64,000 nt of DNA from Methyloversatilis universalis (GTDB lineage: Bacteria > Pseudomonadota > Gammaproteobacteria > Methylococcales > Methylococcaceae), in assembly GCA_020723665.1 (NCBI GenBank), contig DYIL01000010.1, positions 1 to 64,000 on the forward strand. The letters run 5' to 3'. Within the stretch, counting starts at the first letter, position 1. Every line of letters starts with the position of its first letter. Under the pieces are notes generated by a model, which was not told the DNA's origin, made no database searches, and saw nothing but the letters and a program-made list of their open reading frames with translations. The translations under genes were made by a program, and so were the position numbers. Shown piece after piece: positions 1 through 9,068 of this stretch.

Positions 1-57
1 ATGCAGGAAAAGCCGTTAAAACCATACAAGCCTGTCGAAGGGCGTGAACGGAATCAA

Positions 58-77
58 CTTGTTCAGAGTTTCCTTAA
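58..77. repeat. Remnant right end of repeat family B
   Basis: This 20-base stretch matches the terminal repeat at 9041-9060 at 18 of 20 positions and ends in TTAA, as that copy does. The bases before it (1-57) contain the string CCTGTCGAAGGGCG, which also recurs in other repeat-rich gaps of the window. It is probably the right end of a decayed family B element whose left part lies outside the window. Confidence 0.5.
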
Positions 78-110
78 AGCTATTTTCCGATTTAGCAATA
101 AATGGAATTA

Positions 111-341
111 GGCGATCTTCACGGTTTCGAAAAAGCGCGCAAGGTTGCCGCCTTTGCCGACCTCTCGCCCAAAGAGCACTAGTCCGGAAAATGGAAAGGC
201 CATACCCGCCTGACCAAGACCCGCGATGCCTTGCTTCGCAAAACTCTCTACAGGCCCGCCGCCGTCGCCCGGCGTCATAATCCGCTGATCCGGGTCTTCT
301 GCGGGCGTCTCAAAGCCCACGGCAAGAACCGCAAACTTATC
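111..341 (+). pseudogene. IS110-family transposase, C-terminal remnant
   Basis: The frame beginning at 111 encodes about 77 residues resembling the C-terminal (transposase_20) part of IS110/IS116/IS902 transposases. Recognisable pieces are VAAFADLSPKEH, SGKWKGHTRLTKT, DALLRKTLY and ARRHNPLIRVFCGRLKAHGK. An in-frame TAG at 180-182 interrupts it between KEH and SGK, and no N-terminal DEDD catalytic part precedes it. It is therefore a dead fragment. Its last codons overlap the stop codon of the convergent gloB at 340-342, so the element probably inserted or recombined at the gloB 3' end. The family call is from memory of conserved motifs. Confidence 0.75.
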
Positions 342-1110
342 AAGCCCGAAACGCATCCTTCCGGCTCCGCGTCTCGGCAAACACGTCTACCGGATCGGCA
401 TTCGTCATTCCCAGATTGCTCTGAATTTCCTCGCTTTCGGGACGCAGAAACGGATTGGTCGCCAACTCCTCCTTCAGCGTCGAAGGCACCGTCGGTTGAT
501 TTCGCCGACGCAACTCGAGGACTTCAGCCATTCTTTCTTTCAGCGCCGTGTTTTCGGGCTCGATCGTCAAGGCGAAACGACCGTTCGCTCGAGTGTATTC
601 GTGGGCGCAGTAAATCTTGGTCTCGGGAGGCAAAGCGCGCAATTTCTCGATCGACCGCCACATCTCTTTCGGCGTCCCCTCGAACAGCCGACCGCACCCC
701 AGAGCGAATAGCGTATCGCCGCAGAACAGCGCATCGGCCCCGGCAAACCAGAAGGCGATATGCGCCCGCGTATGGCCCGGAACATCGAACACACGAGCTT
801 CGGAGTTTCCGAGTTTCAGAATCGCTGCCTCGCCGACGGCGATGTCGATGCCCGGAATGCGCTCGAGGTCTCGTTCCGAACCCACGATCCGGCAGCCCGT
901 CCGCCGCTTGAGCTCCAGGTTGCCGCCCACGTGATCGCCGTGGTGATGGGTGTTCAGGACATAAGTCAGCTCCCATCCGTTGGCTGCCAACACCTGTAGA
1001 ACCGGATCGGCCTCGGCCGGGTCGACCGCCGCCGTCTCTCCGGATTCACCGTCGTGGATCAGATAGACGTAATTGTCCTTGAGTGCCGGAATTTGAAGGA
1101 TCTCCAGCAT
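340..1110 (-). CDS. gloB: Hydroxyacylglutathione hydrolase (glyoxalase II)
   Basis: The 256-residue product has the metallo-beta-lactamase signature THHHGDH at residues 54-60, which binds the dinuclear metal centre. It also has later metal-ligand motifs (GHTRAH, FCGDTLF) and the C-terminal substrate-domain motif TNPFLR typical of GloB. It hydrolyses S-D-lactoylglutathione to D-lactate and glutathione, the second step of methylglyoxal detoxification. Length fits the family (about 250-260). It starts 9 bases after the stop of the MutS-like gene on the same strand, so the two are probably cotranscribed. The glutathione it recycles can be made by GshA encoded at 9-10.6 kb. Confidence 0.95.
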   Translation of the reverse strand: MLEILQIPALKDNYVYLIHDGESGETAAVDPAEADPVLQVLAANGWELTYVLNTHHHGDHVGGNLELKRRTGCRIVGSERDLERIPGIDIAVGEAAILKLGNSEARVFDVPGHTRAHIAFWFAGADALFCGDTLFALGCGRLFEGTPKEMWRSIEKLRALPPETKIYCAHEYTRANGRFALTIEPENTALKERMAEVLELRRRNQPTVPSTLKEELATNPFLRPESEEIQSNLGMTNADPVDVFAETRSRKDAFRA

Positions 1111-1119
1111 AGCGCTCTC

Positions 1120-2718
1120 TCATTTGCCGCCGGACAAATAGCGGGCGATGTCTTCCTTCGAAAAACCGATTTTCCGGGCCACCCGGTCCGCATGGCTGAC
1201 TCTGGAAATGCCCTCGACCACCCGGTAGGTCGGCTGCTCGTTCTTGAACTCGACCTGCCTTGCAAGCCCGATGCCTTTTTGCTGAAAGGCGTCGACCAGC
1301 TCGTGGTTGTGGGTGATCAAGATCGTGTTGCTGCCTTTTTGATAGAACCCGTCCAGGATAGCCATGGAAATTTCGATCTTTTCCTCGTGGGTCGTGCCTT
1401 CCGAGAGTTCGTCCATGATCACCAGGCTCTTCGGCGTCGTCGCAAGGAAAATGTCCCTGGTGCGCTTGAGCTCGGTGCCGAAGCGCCCTTCTCCGTCGGC
1501 CAGATGGCTGATTTCGGGGACTTGGTAAAAAATGCGGTCCGCGACGGTCAATTCCGCTTCCTGAGCCGGCACGTAGCAGCCGATTTGCGCGAGCAGCTGG
1601 CTCTGCGCCAAGGTCTTGCAGAACGCCGTCTTGCCGCCGCTGTTCGGCCCCGTGACGAAGGTCAGCCGGGTGTTCTTCAGGCCGATATCGTTGGGCACGT
1701 AGCCCGGATTGTCCTTGCCGAGCACCGGATTGCGCACGTTCTTGAACGTCATGGAATGGCGCTCGGCCTCGATGATTTTGGGCAGGACCACGGCATGGCC
1801 GAAGGCTTCCTTGAAGCGGATGAAGCTCAGAAGCTCGTCCAGCTTGCCGAGCGAGTCCAGCGTGTTTTGCACGTCTTCCGAGCGTTTGAAGACGTCGCGC
1901 AGCGGATAGATGCAGCCGTCGCGGTCGAAGCCGCCTACGATGGGGATATAAACGAAGCCGATGGGCAGCAGGAACAGCCAGAATACCGGCGCGATCGACA
2001 TCGCCATATCGAGCAACAGCGGCACGAATTCGAGGGCCAGCACCAGGAGCGCGGCCGCGATCGTCAGGCCAACCGGCTTGAACAGCGAAGGCCGAAAGCG
2101 GATCGCCGGCATATACCACGGCTTCTCCGCCTTGGGTCGAACGTCTTTTTCGGTTCGGTAGACCGGCCCCTTCATCAGGGCATAGGCGCGCGAATTGGCG
2201 AAACTCCGCAAGTCGTCGACCAACACGCTCAAATATTCGCTGTTCGGTTTCGGCACTCGGTTCGCCGCTTCCACCAGATTGAGCATGAACCGAGTACCTT
2301 TCTTGTAGGTCTCATAGCCGTAGCCTTCGATCTCCAGCTTGTGCGCCGGAGAGCTCAGAAGGCCCATGAACGTGCCGAACAACAAGCCATAAAAATCTTC
2401 TTCCAGCGACTTGGCCTGCTTGATCAGGGTTTCCAAGGATTCGCGCAGCGCCTTGTCGGATTCGATTTCCCGAACCGCGTCCTGCTTGGCCCGGACGAGG
2501 TCCGCCGAGTCCAGCGGCTGCACCAGCGAGCGGTACAGGGTCGCCTGACCGGTGATCGTAGCGGCATGGTTGACGCTGTCGAACAGCTTGTCGACTTCGA
2601 TGGCTTGAAACGTCGAAACGTCGATGACGCCTTCGCCGGTCGCGCCAGGTATGGCGGAACGGACGGCCGGCGGCTCCTTGGCATCGGATTGGAGAAGAGT
2701 CTTGTATAAGGCATTCAT
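1120..2718 (-). CDS. Membrane-anchored MutS-family ATPase
   Basis: The C-terminal half is a MutS domain V ATPase. It has a Walker A motif TGPNSGGKT near residues 354-362, a Walker B motif SLVIMDEL, the ST-type motif SEGTTHEEK, and a switch histidine in ILITHNHEL. The N-terminal half resembles MutS core helices (domain III) but has no mismatch-recognition domain I. Two strongly hydrophobic stretches at about residues 210-262 look like a pair of membrane helices. At 532 residues it is far shorter than MutS (about 850) and lacks the Smr domain of MutS2. It is unlikely to do canonical mismatch repair; its role is unknown. It is the upstream gene of a pair with gloB. Confidence 0.8.
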   Translation of the reverse strand: MNALYKTLLQSDAKEPPAVRSAIPGATGEGVIDVSTFQAIEVDKLFDSVNHAATITGQATLYRSLVQPLDSADLVRAKQDAVREIESDKALRESLETLIKQAKSLEEDFYGLLFGTFMGLLSSPAHKLEIEGYGYETYKKGTRFMLNLVEAANRVPKPNSEYLSVLVDDLRSFANSRAYALMKGPVYRTEKDVRPKAEKPWYMPAIRFRPSLFKPVGLTIAAALLVLALEFVPLLLDMAMSIAPVFWLFLLPIGFVYIPIVGGFDRDGCIYPLRDVFKRSEDVQNTLDSLGKLDELLSFIRFKEAFGHAVVLPKIIEAERHSMTFKNVRNPVLGKDNPGYVPNDIGLKNTRLTFVTGPNSGGKTAFCKTLAQSQLLAQIGCYVPAQEAELTVADRIFYQVPEISHLADGEGRFGTELKRTRDIFLATTPKSLVIMDELSEGTTHEEKIEISMAILDGFYQKGSNTILITHNHELVDAFQQKGIGLARQVEFKNEQPTYRVVEGISRVSHADRVARKIGFSKEDIARYLSGGK

Positions 2719-2974
2719 GGAACTAAGGACCTAGGAATGATAGTTCGGCGCCTAACCTACACCTTAGCGGTGCTCGCTTCAACCTGGAAGGAAAGCGGGT
2801 AGCGGCGCATGTGTTTCATAAAGACCGTGTGGCGGCTCGAACAGTGCCCATGATCGACTCGATCGTCGATTCGGCATAAAATTTCAACCATTTTTTTAAG
2901 AAAAAATCCGTCCGTCTTTCGGCAACTCCGACGCAATAAAAACATTCTCATCAACCTACGCAACTTCGACACTC

Positions 2975-5900
2975 ATGACCTATCACTCCGTTCGCTCCGA
3001 TGCGCGCCCGACCGCCGCATCCGCTTTGACCCTAGGCATCTCCGGCTTTAGCTATGCTGACTTGTACGAACCGGAACGTCTCAAGGATTTGTCGGATGTC
3101 TTCGACGCAACGGTCCGAGATCACGATCCCGCGCTATTCGCCGAATTCGAACGCTATCGCGCGTGCCGCGGCGAAGGTATGCCGGCAGAGCAGATTTCAG
3201 AAATTCTGGTCAAGATGGCACCCTATGTCGGTTCGTTCGTAGCCCGGCTCTTCGGCGTGTCGTCCGAACGGGACGGCCAGATACGGGCGATCCGCGACGA
3301 GTTCGACAGCGTCTTCGTATACCGTAACGAGATCGTCGCCAAGGTCGCGGGACTGTTCAAGAATCAAGCACCGGAAAGCTGGGACGTCGCCGGCATCCGG
3401 GCGGATTTCGAGGCCTTGATCAGGGTCGCCGAACCTGCGCTGAGCGAAATCGACCGGGAAAAAGCGATTGCCGCCTTGGGCGCACGTCTGCATCGCTGGC
3501 ATCAAAATGTGTCGGCGGGCGCGACCGGAATCGCCGAATTACGCCGCGCCCTCGCTGCCGATAGAGACGCCGAGACGCGCTTCGCTAGCCTGCTGGGCGA
3601 AAGCGACGATGGTTTGATCAAGGCGCTATTGGATCTGGTCCGGCGCTGGACCTATGCCGCACAGCAGGTCCCGGAACTCAAAGCGCTGGTCCGCGGCTGG
3701 GCCAGCTTCAAATTCCCGGCGAAGACCGATTTCAATCATTTGGTCCATCACGACACGCGCCCGGCGGAGGGTTACGCCGTATGGGCGGCACCCGCGGAGC
3801 ACCACCGGCGACGCGACGGGTTCGCCCTTACCGATCCGCGCTTTCCCGAACGGCGCGTTCTGTACGAGGTCGACCACTGCATCTACTGCCACGACCGGGA
3901 CACCGATTCGTGTTCCAAGGGTATGCGCAACAAGAAGGACGGCACTTACAAGACCAACCCGCTCGGCGTGACCATCACCGGCTGCCCGCTGGAAGAAAAG
4001 ATTTCCGAGATGCATGTCGTCAAGCGACAAGGCGACAACATCGGCGCGCTGGCGCTGATCACCATCGACAATCCGCTCTGCCCCGGCACCGGCCATCGCA
4101 TCTGCAACGATTGCATGAAGGGCTGCATTTATCAGAAAACCGAGCCGGTCAATATCCCGCAGATCGAGACCAATGTTCTCACCGACGTGCTGTTCATGCC
4201 CTGGGGCTTCGAAATCTACAGCCTTCTGACCCGCTGGAACCCGCTCAATATCAAGCGGCCGTACGCGCTTCCCTATAACGGCAAGAACGTGCTGGTGGTC
4301 GGCATGGGACCCGCCGGTTACACGCTGGCCCACTATTTAATCAACGAGGGTTTCGGCGTGGTCGGTATCGACGGTCTCAAGATCGAACCGCTACCCAAAG
4401 ATATCGTCGGCGACGAAACCCATCCGCCCCGTCCGATCCGCGATTTCCGCGAGCTATACGAGGATCTCGACAAGCGCATCATGCTGGGCTTCGGCGGCGT
4501 GGCCGAATACGGCATCACGGTGCGCTGGGACAAGAACTTCCTGAAAGTCATTTATCTGACTCTGTTGCGGCGGCACAGCTTCCGCTGCTACGGGGGCGTG
4601 CGCTTCGGTGGCACCCTCACCATCAACGAGGCCTGGGATCTGGGCTTCGACCATATCGCGATCGCTTCCGGCGCCGGCAAGCCCACCATCATCGACATCA
4701 AGAACAATTTGATCCGAGGCATCCGCAAAGCGTCGGACTTTTTGATGGCGCTGCAATTGACCGGCGCCGCCAAGGAATCGTCGCTGGCCAATTTACAAGT
4801 GCGCCTGCCGGCCGGTGTGATCGGCGGCGGCTTGACCGCCATCGACACCGCCACCGAACTCCTGGCCTACTATCCGGTGCAGGTCGAAAAAATCTCGAAA
4901 CGCTACGAAAAACTGTGCGCCGCTTTCGGCGAGGACGCCGTGCGATCCCGCTACGACGAGGAAGAATTATCGATTCTCGACGAGTTCCTGGGCCATGCCA
5001 AGGCCGTGCAGGCGGAACGCGAGCGCGCGCAAGCCGCCGGGGAAAAGCCCGATTTCCTGCCCTTGCTGAATGCCTGGGGAGGCGTCACGCTGTACTATCG
5101 CAAAGGCATGAAGGATTCCCCCGCCTACCGGCAGAATCACGAGGAAATCAAGGAAGCGATGGATGAAGGCATTTTGCTGGCCGAAGGCATGAACCCGATC
5201 GAGGCGCTGGAGGACGAATACGGACATCTTTGCGCGGTGCGCTTCGAGAAGCTCGAGGAACAGGACGGCCGCTGGCAGAAAGCCGGAACGCTCGAAGTGC
5301 CGCTACGCAGCCTGTTCGTCGCCGCCGGCACCTCCCCCAACACCATCTACGAATCCGAGCATCCGGATACCTTCGAGATGGATCAGAAGTTCTACCAGCG
5401 CTACGAGCCCAATTGGCTGAGCGAAATCCCCGAACTGGAAGCCGTCAACGACACGGCTATCCCCAAAATCGGCAAACCGGCACCGTTCACTTCGTACCGC
5501 CGCCACGGCAAGTTCATCACGTTCTACGGCGACAACCATCCGGTTTATGCCGGCAACGTCGTGAAAGCCATGGCCAGCGCCAAGGACGGATATCCTTATA
5601 TCGTCAAACTGTACGAAAAGGAACTCGCCGCACTCGATCCCGCCCTTCAGCCCCAGCGGCAGATTCAGCTCAGAGAATTCCAGCGCAAGCTCGATGACGT
5701 GCTGTTGGCGCACATCGTGGAAATCAATCGGGTCACGCCGACCATCGTCGAAGTGATCGTCAGGGCACCTTTGGCCGCGAAACACTTCTGCCCGGGCCAG
5801 TTCTACCGGGTTCAGAATTTCGAAGCGCTAGCGCCCGTGGTGGACGACACCGTGCTGGTCGCGGAAGGTCTGGCTCTGACCGGCGCCTGGGTCGACAAGG

Positions 5901-6688
5901 AACAGGGCCTCATCTCATTGATCGCACTGGAGATGGGTTCGTCGTCCAAGCTCTGCGCGATGTGGAAGCCCGGCGATCCCATCGTGGTGATGGGCGTCAC
6001 CGGCGCTCCCACCGAGATTCACGCCGGCCAGACGGTGCTGCTCGCCGGCGGCGGCCTGGGTAACGCGGTGCTGTTCTCCATCGGCAAGGCGCTACGCGCC
6101 GCGGGCAGCCACGTCATCTATTTCGCCGGTTATCGGAAACGGGAAGACGTGTTCAAGATCCGGGAGATCGAGGCGGCTTCGGATGTGGTGGTCTGGTCGG
6201 TCGACAATCTCCCCGGAGCAGAGCCTATACCGCCGCTGCGGCCCCAGGACAAAACCTTCGTCGGCAATATCGTCGAAGCGATGGTGGCTTATGCCAAAGG
6301 CGAACTAGGTCCGACGCCGATCCACATGGACGACGTCGATCATATGATCGTCATCGGCTCCGACCGGATGATGGCGGCGGTCAAAGCGGCCCGTTACGGC
6401 ATTCTCCAGCCGTATCTCAAGCCTCATCACTCCGCCATCGGTTCCATCAATTCGCCGATGCAATGCATGATGAAAGGTGTTTGCGCGCAATGCCTGTGCA
6501 AGCATGTGGACCCTGAAAGCGGCAAGCCGTATTTCGTGTACTCCTGCTACAACCAGGATCAGGACCTCGACCGGGTCGATTTTCCGAACTTGCACGCGCG
6601 TCTGCGCCAGAACTCCGTACAGGAGAAGCTGTCGGCCATGTGGCTGGATTATCTGCTTTCCAAAACCGGCGAGCGACGACTCAGCTGA
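2975..6688 (+). CDS. GltD-like/PyrK-like fusion iron-sulfur flavoprotein
   Basis: This 1237-residue protein has at least three parts. Residues 1 to about 290 match nothing I recognise and are mostly helical. Residues about 295-900 resemble the small subunit of glutamate synthase (GltD) or NfnB/SudA. They carry cysteines at 302, 305, 313 and 337 (ending in GCP) and at 369, 377, 380 and 384 for iron-sulfur clusters, a dinucleotide-binding GMGPAG at 443-448, and a second one (GVIGGG) near 614-620. Residues about 905-1237 resemble PyrK/NfnA ferredoxin reductases: an FAD-binding region with FCPGQFYRV, an NAD-binding AGGGLGNAV, and cysteines 1164, 1170, 1173 and 1191 fitting a [2Fe-2S] site. It probably moves electrons between NAD(P)H and a second carrier in the cytoplasm. 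It stands alone, with 256 bases of non-coding DNA upstream. The substrate is not predictable. Confidence 0.8.
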   Translation: MTYHSVRSDARPTAASALTLGISGFSYADLYEPERLKDLSDVFDATVRDHDPALFAEFERYRACRGEGMPAEQISEILVKMAPYVGSFVARLFGVSSERDGQIRAIRDEFDSVFVYRNEIVAKVAGLFKNQAPESWDVAGIRADFEALIRVAEPALSEIDREKAIAALGARLHRWHQNVSAGATGIAELRRALAADRDAETRFASLLGESDDGLIKALLDLVRRWTYAAQQVPELKALVRGWASFKFPAKTDFNHLVHHDTRPAEGYAVWAAPAEHHRRRDGFALTDPRFPERRVLYEVDHCIYCHDRDTDSCSKGMRNKKDGTYKTNPLGVTITGCPLEEKISEMHVVKRQGDNIGALALITIDNPLCPGTGHRICNDCMKGCIYQKTEPVNIPQIETNVLTDVLFMPWGFEIYSLLTRWNPLNIKRPYALPYNGKNVLVVGMGPAGYTLAHYLINEGFGVVGIDGLKIEPLPKDIVGDETHPPRPIRDFRELYEDLDKRIMLGFGGVAEYGITVRWDKNFLKVIYLTLLRRHSFRCYGGVRFGGTLTINEAWDLGFDHIAIASGAGKPTIIDIKNNLIRGIRKASDFLMALQLTGAAKESSLANLQVRLPAGVIGGGLTAIDTATELLAYYPVQVEKISKRYEKLCAAFGEDAVRSRYDEEELSILDEFLGHAKAVQAERERAQAAGEKPDFLPLLNAWGGVTLYYRKGMKDSPAYRQNHEEIKEAMDEGILLAEGMNPIEALEDEYGHLCAVRFEKLEEQDGRWQKAGTLEVPLRSLFVAAGTSPNTIYESEHPDTFEMDQKFYQRYEPNWLSEIPELEAVNDTAIPKIGKPAPFTSYRRHGKFITFYGDNHPVYAGNVVKAMASAKDGYPYIVKLYEKELAALDPALQPQRQIQLREFQRKLDDVLLAHIVEINRVTPTIVEVIVRAPLAAKHFCPGQFYRVQNFEALAPVVDDTVLVAEGLALTGAWVDKEQGLISLIALEMGSSSKLCAMWKPGDPIVVMGVTGAPTEIHAGQTVLLAGGGLGNAVLFSIGKALRAAGSHVIYFAGYRKREDVFKIREIEAASDVVVWSVDNLPGAEPIPPLRPQDKTFVGNIVEAMVAYAKGELGPTPIHMDDVDHMIVIGSDRMMAAVKAARYGILQPYLKPHHSAIGSINSPMQCMMKGVCAQCLCKHVDPESGKPYFVYSCYNQDQDLDRVDFPNLHARLRQNSVQEKLSAMWLDYLLSKTGERRLS

Positions 6689-6925
6689 AAAATTTCCAGT
6701 GACGAAAGCATGACAATATCCGGAAAGTCTTTTACCATTGACGCCCGTTGACGGCATGGAGGGCTTTATGCCTTTCCTCGATCGACGCCATCGCAGACGC
6801 TCGCAACCCGGGAGTTTCCCGCGAAACGCGGCGTACCCATGGCGGCGTATGCGTCAGCACGCAATAAGCAATCGTGACATTTGATTGGTTATTCCAAAGG
6901 AATGACCAGAGGAGAACGCAAGAGA

Positions 6926-7297
6926 ATGAAAATCAGCAAAACCTTAGTTCTGGGCGCTTCGTTGTTGACCGGTGTATTTGCTGCGTCGGGTAGCGCCATC
7001 GCCGCCGAAACCGCCGCCGGCGTCAAGGAATTCATGGGCAAGACCATCCAGACCACCAAGGAAGCCCAGGCTGCCGCCGCCGCGGGCAACAAGGAAGGCT
7101 GCCTGTCCGCCATCAAGCAGACCAAGCAGAACTACAAGGAAATTACTGGCGACGCCGCCGGCAAGCCTTTGCAGGACGCCATGAAAAAAGTGAATCAAGC
7201 CAGGGACCTTTGCTCAGCCGGCAATACGCAGGATGCGGCGCCGCTCTTGGGTGAAGCCGCTGCCACCATGGAAAAGGTCAACGCCGGCATCCGATAA
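6926..7297 (+). CDS. Small secreted helical protein, function unknown
   Basis: The chosen ATG follows a GAGGAG-type ribosome binding site at 6909-6914; an upstream in-frame start at 6881 would put charged residues before the signal peptide. The 123-residue product begins with a signal peptide (two lysines, a hydrophobic stretch, cleavage likely at AIA-AE near residue 26). The mature part is Ala/Lys/Gln-rich, predicted helical, with two cysteines (GCLSAI, RDLCSAG) and a repeat-like pattern of AG(N)-spaced helices. It faintly recalls small periplasmic metal-binding helical bundles (SmbP-like) but lacks their histidines, so I leave it unassigned. It is followed by a strong terminator. Confidence 0.75.
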   Translation: MKISKTLVLGASLLTGVFAASGSAIAAETAAGVKEFMGKTIQTTKEAQAAAAAGNKEGCLSAIKQTKQNYKEITGDAAGKPLQDAMKKVNQARDLCSAGNTQDAAPLLGEAAATMEKVNAGIR

Positions 7298-7340
7298 GAT
7301 GCCTGCAACCGGCTCACGTTGAAAACGGCCGGGAAGCACG

Positions 7341-7372
7341 AAAGCAGGGTGACAAACCACCCTGCTTTTTTT
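7341..7372 (+). terminator. Rho-independent terminator after the small secreted gene
   Basis: An 11-bp perfect stem (7341-7351 with 7358-7368), a six-base loop and a run of Ts at 7366-7372 form a textbook intrinsic terminator for the plus-strand gene. It lies 19 bases before the end of the convergent icd gene. Confidence 0.9.
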
Positions 7373-7391
7373 ATAGCCTTGTAGCCGATTC

Positions 7392-8636
7392 TCACCTCAT
7401 TGCAGTAACCATCGCCTCGGCGAACTCGCTGGTTTTCACTTCGCGGGCGCCCTCCATCTGCCGCGCAAAGTCATAAGTGACGATCTTCCGGCCGACGACG
7501 GTGCTGTAAGCGGCCTCCACCGCTTTTGCCGCCTCGTGCCATCCCAGGTATTCGAGCAACATTACCCCGCTGAAGAGCAACGATCCGGGATTAGCCTTAT
7601 CCAGGCCTGCATATTTGGGCGCGGAGCCATGGGTCGCTTCGAACACCGCGATGAAATCGCCGATATTGCCTCCCGGCGCGATGCCTACGCCCCCCACTTC
7701 CGCAGCCACTGCATCCGAAAGATAGTCGCCGTTCAGGTTCAACGTGGCAATGACATCGAATTCCTCAGGACGAAGCAGCATCTGCTGGAACATGATGTCG
7801 GCGATCCGGTCCTTGATGACGATCTTGCCGTCCGGCGGCTGGCCGCCGTGTAGCCCGCTCAATGCCTCTTCGGTAACGATCTGATCAGCGAATTCCGCGC
7901 GGGCGAGTTCGTACCCCCAGTTGCGGAACGCGCCCTCGGTGTATTTCATGATATTACCCTTGTGCACCAGGGTGACGCTCTTCCGCCCATGGTCGAGCGC
8001 ATAGCGGATCGCCTTGCGAATAAGGCGCTTGCTTCCGAACTCGCTCACCGGTTTGACGCCCAGGGCGCTGCCTTCGTGGAAGTCGGCATTGAGTTCCTGT
8101 TTCAGAAAGCGCTCGAGTTTGACGGCCTCTGGCGATCCCGCCGGGTATTCGACGCCTGCGTACACATCCTCCGTATTTTCGCGAAAGATTACCACGTCCA
8201 CGGCTTCCGGACGACGCAGAGGTGAAGGCACGCCCTGAAAGTGGCGTACCGGGCGCACGCAGGCGTAAAGATCGAGAGCTTGTCGAAGAGACACGTTGAT
8301 GGACCGCATTCCCCCGCCCACCGGCGTCGTTAACGGACCTTTGATGGATACGACGAGATCTTCGAGCGCCCGTACTGCCTCGTCTGGAAACGGATTGCCG
8401 TAGAGGGCGGCGGCCTTTTCTCCGAGAAAAATCTCGCACCAATGGATTTTGCGCGACCCCCCATACTTCTTGGCGACGGCAGCATCCCAAACCTTGAGGG
8501 CGGCCCGCATGATGTCCGGACCGATACCGTCACCCTCGACATAACCGACGATGGGCCGGTCAGGCACGTAAAGCCGGCCGTTCCGAACGACGATTTTTTC
8601 GCCGCCGGCGGGGAGCCGAATGTGCTGGTAATCCAT
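7392..8636 (-). CDS. icd: NADP-dependent isocitrate dehydrogenase
   Basis: The product (414 residues from the chosen start) matches the E. coli-type homodimeric isocitrate dehydrogenase, which oxidises isocitrate to 2-oxoglutarate and CO2 in the TCA cycle. Visible motifs are [11 protein letters not shown] near the N-terminus, the substrate loop [31 protein letters not shown], and the cofactor region [10 protein letters not shown] with [11 protein letters not shown]. The serine that AceK phosphorylates in E. coli is conserved, but no aceK is in view. The ATG encoding MDYQ was chosen because GGAGG lies five bases before it; a GTG four codons upstream overlaps that site. It converges with the small secreted gene. 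Confidence 0.95.
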   Translation of the reverse strand: MDYQHIRLPAGGEKIVVRNGRLYVPDRPIVGYVEGDGIGPDIMRAALKVWDAAVAKKYGGSRKIHWCEIFLGEKAAALYGNPFPDEAVRALEDLVVSIKGPLTTPVGGGMRSINVSLRQALDLYACVRPVRHFQGVPSPLRRPEAVDVVIFRENTEDVYAGVEYPAGSPEAVKLERFLKQELNADFHEGSALGVKPVSEFGSKRLIRKAIRYALDHGRKSVTLVHKGNIMKYTEGAFRNWGYELARAEFADQIVTEEALSGLHGGQPPDGKIVIKDRIADIMFQQMLLRPEEFDVIATLNLNGDYLSDAVAAEVGGVGIAPGGNIGDFIAVFEATHGSAPKYAGLDKANPGSLLFSGVMLLEYLGWHEAAKAVEAAYSTVVGRKIVTYDFARQMEGAREVKTSEFAEAMVTAMR

Positions 8637-8727
8637 GGCGACCTCCACGAAAAAAACGCCGATAAAAAATTTCGGGCAACGCCGAAATCTGGACGGGCCT
8701 CGCAGCTAAACGGACTGCACGATGACT

Positions 8728-8834
8728 TTAACAGGGTGTTGAAAAACGCATTCTGCATACGACATGTAGGTTAACAGTTTCGTCGTTGCCCACTACCTAT
8801 GGTAGGAGCATCGAATTTTTCAACAGCCTGTTAA
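8728..8834. mobile_element. Short inverted-repeat element, family A copy 1 (MITE-like)
   Basis: A 99-base non-coding core (8732-8830) begins CAGGGTGTTGAAAAA and ends TTTTTCAACAGCCTG, which are inverted repeats with one mismatch. TTAA lies on both sides (8728-8731 and 8831-8834). A nearly identical copy is at 33148-33246. It has no coding potential, so it must depend on a transposase supplied elsewhere. The right TTAA is shared with the adjoining family B element. Confidence 0.8.
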
Positions 8835-9060
8835 GGAAGCTCTGAATAAGTTTCCAGTGGGAAAAGCGACTGTTGACTGTTGGATCCAAAAGGCCCTCAC
8901 CCAACCCAGTCACTCCGCACTTTCCCGTTGGGAGCCGCAAGCGGCGCTTACGCCTGCACCCGTTCGCCGGGAGCGAACGCTAACGTGCGAAGCACGGCCC
9001 TTCGACAGGCTCAGGACAAGGTTGTCCCAGCGGGAAAGGGCTTATTCAGAGCTTCCTTAA
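8831..9060. mobile_element. Short inverted-repeat element, family B (MITE-like)
   Basis: A 222-base core (8835-9056) is bounded by perfect 16-bp inverted repeats, GGAAGCTCTGAATAAG on the left and its complement on the right. TTAA flanks both sides, fitting a 4-bp YTAR target duplication of the IS5-group type. The interior holds short inverted motifs (CCCTTCGACAGGCTCAGGAC and others) but no credible gene. It directly abuts family A at the shared TTAA and ends 8 bases before the gshA stop codon. Confidence 0.8.
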
Positions 9061-9068
9061 CCCCATTA

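Noticed and set aside
1054..2709. Long plus-strand open frame of 551 codons opposite the MutS-like gene
   Set aside because: It lies wholly antisense to a gene with clear ATPase motifs and shows no recognisable domain; it is a GC-rich shadow frame.
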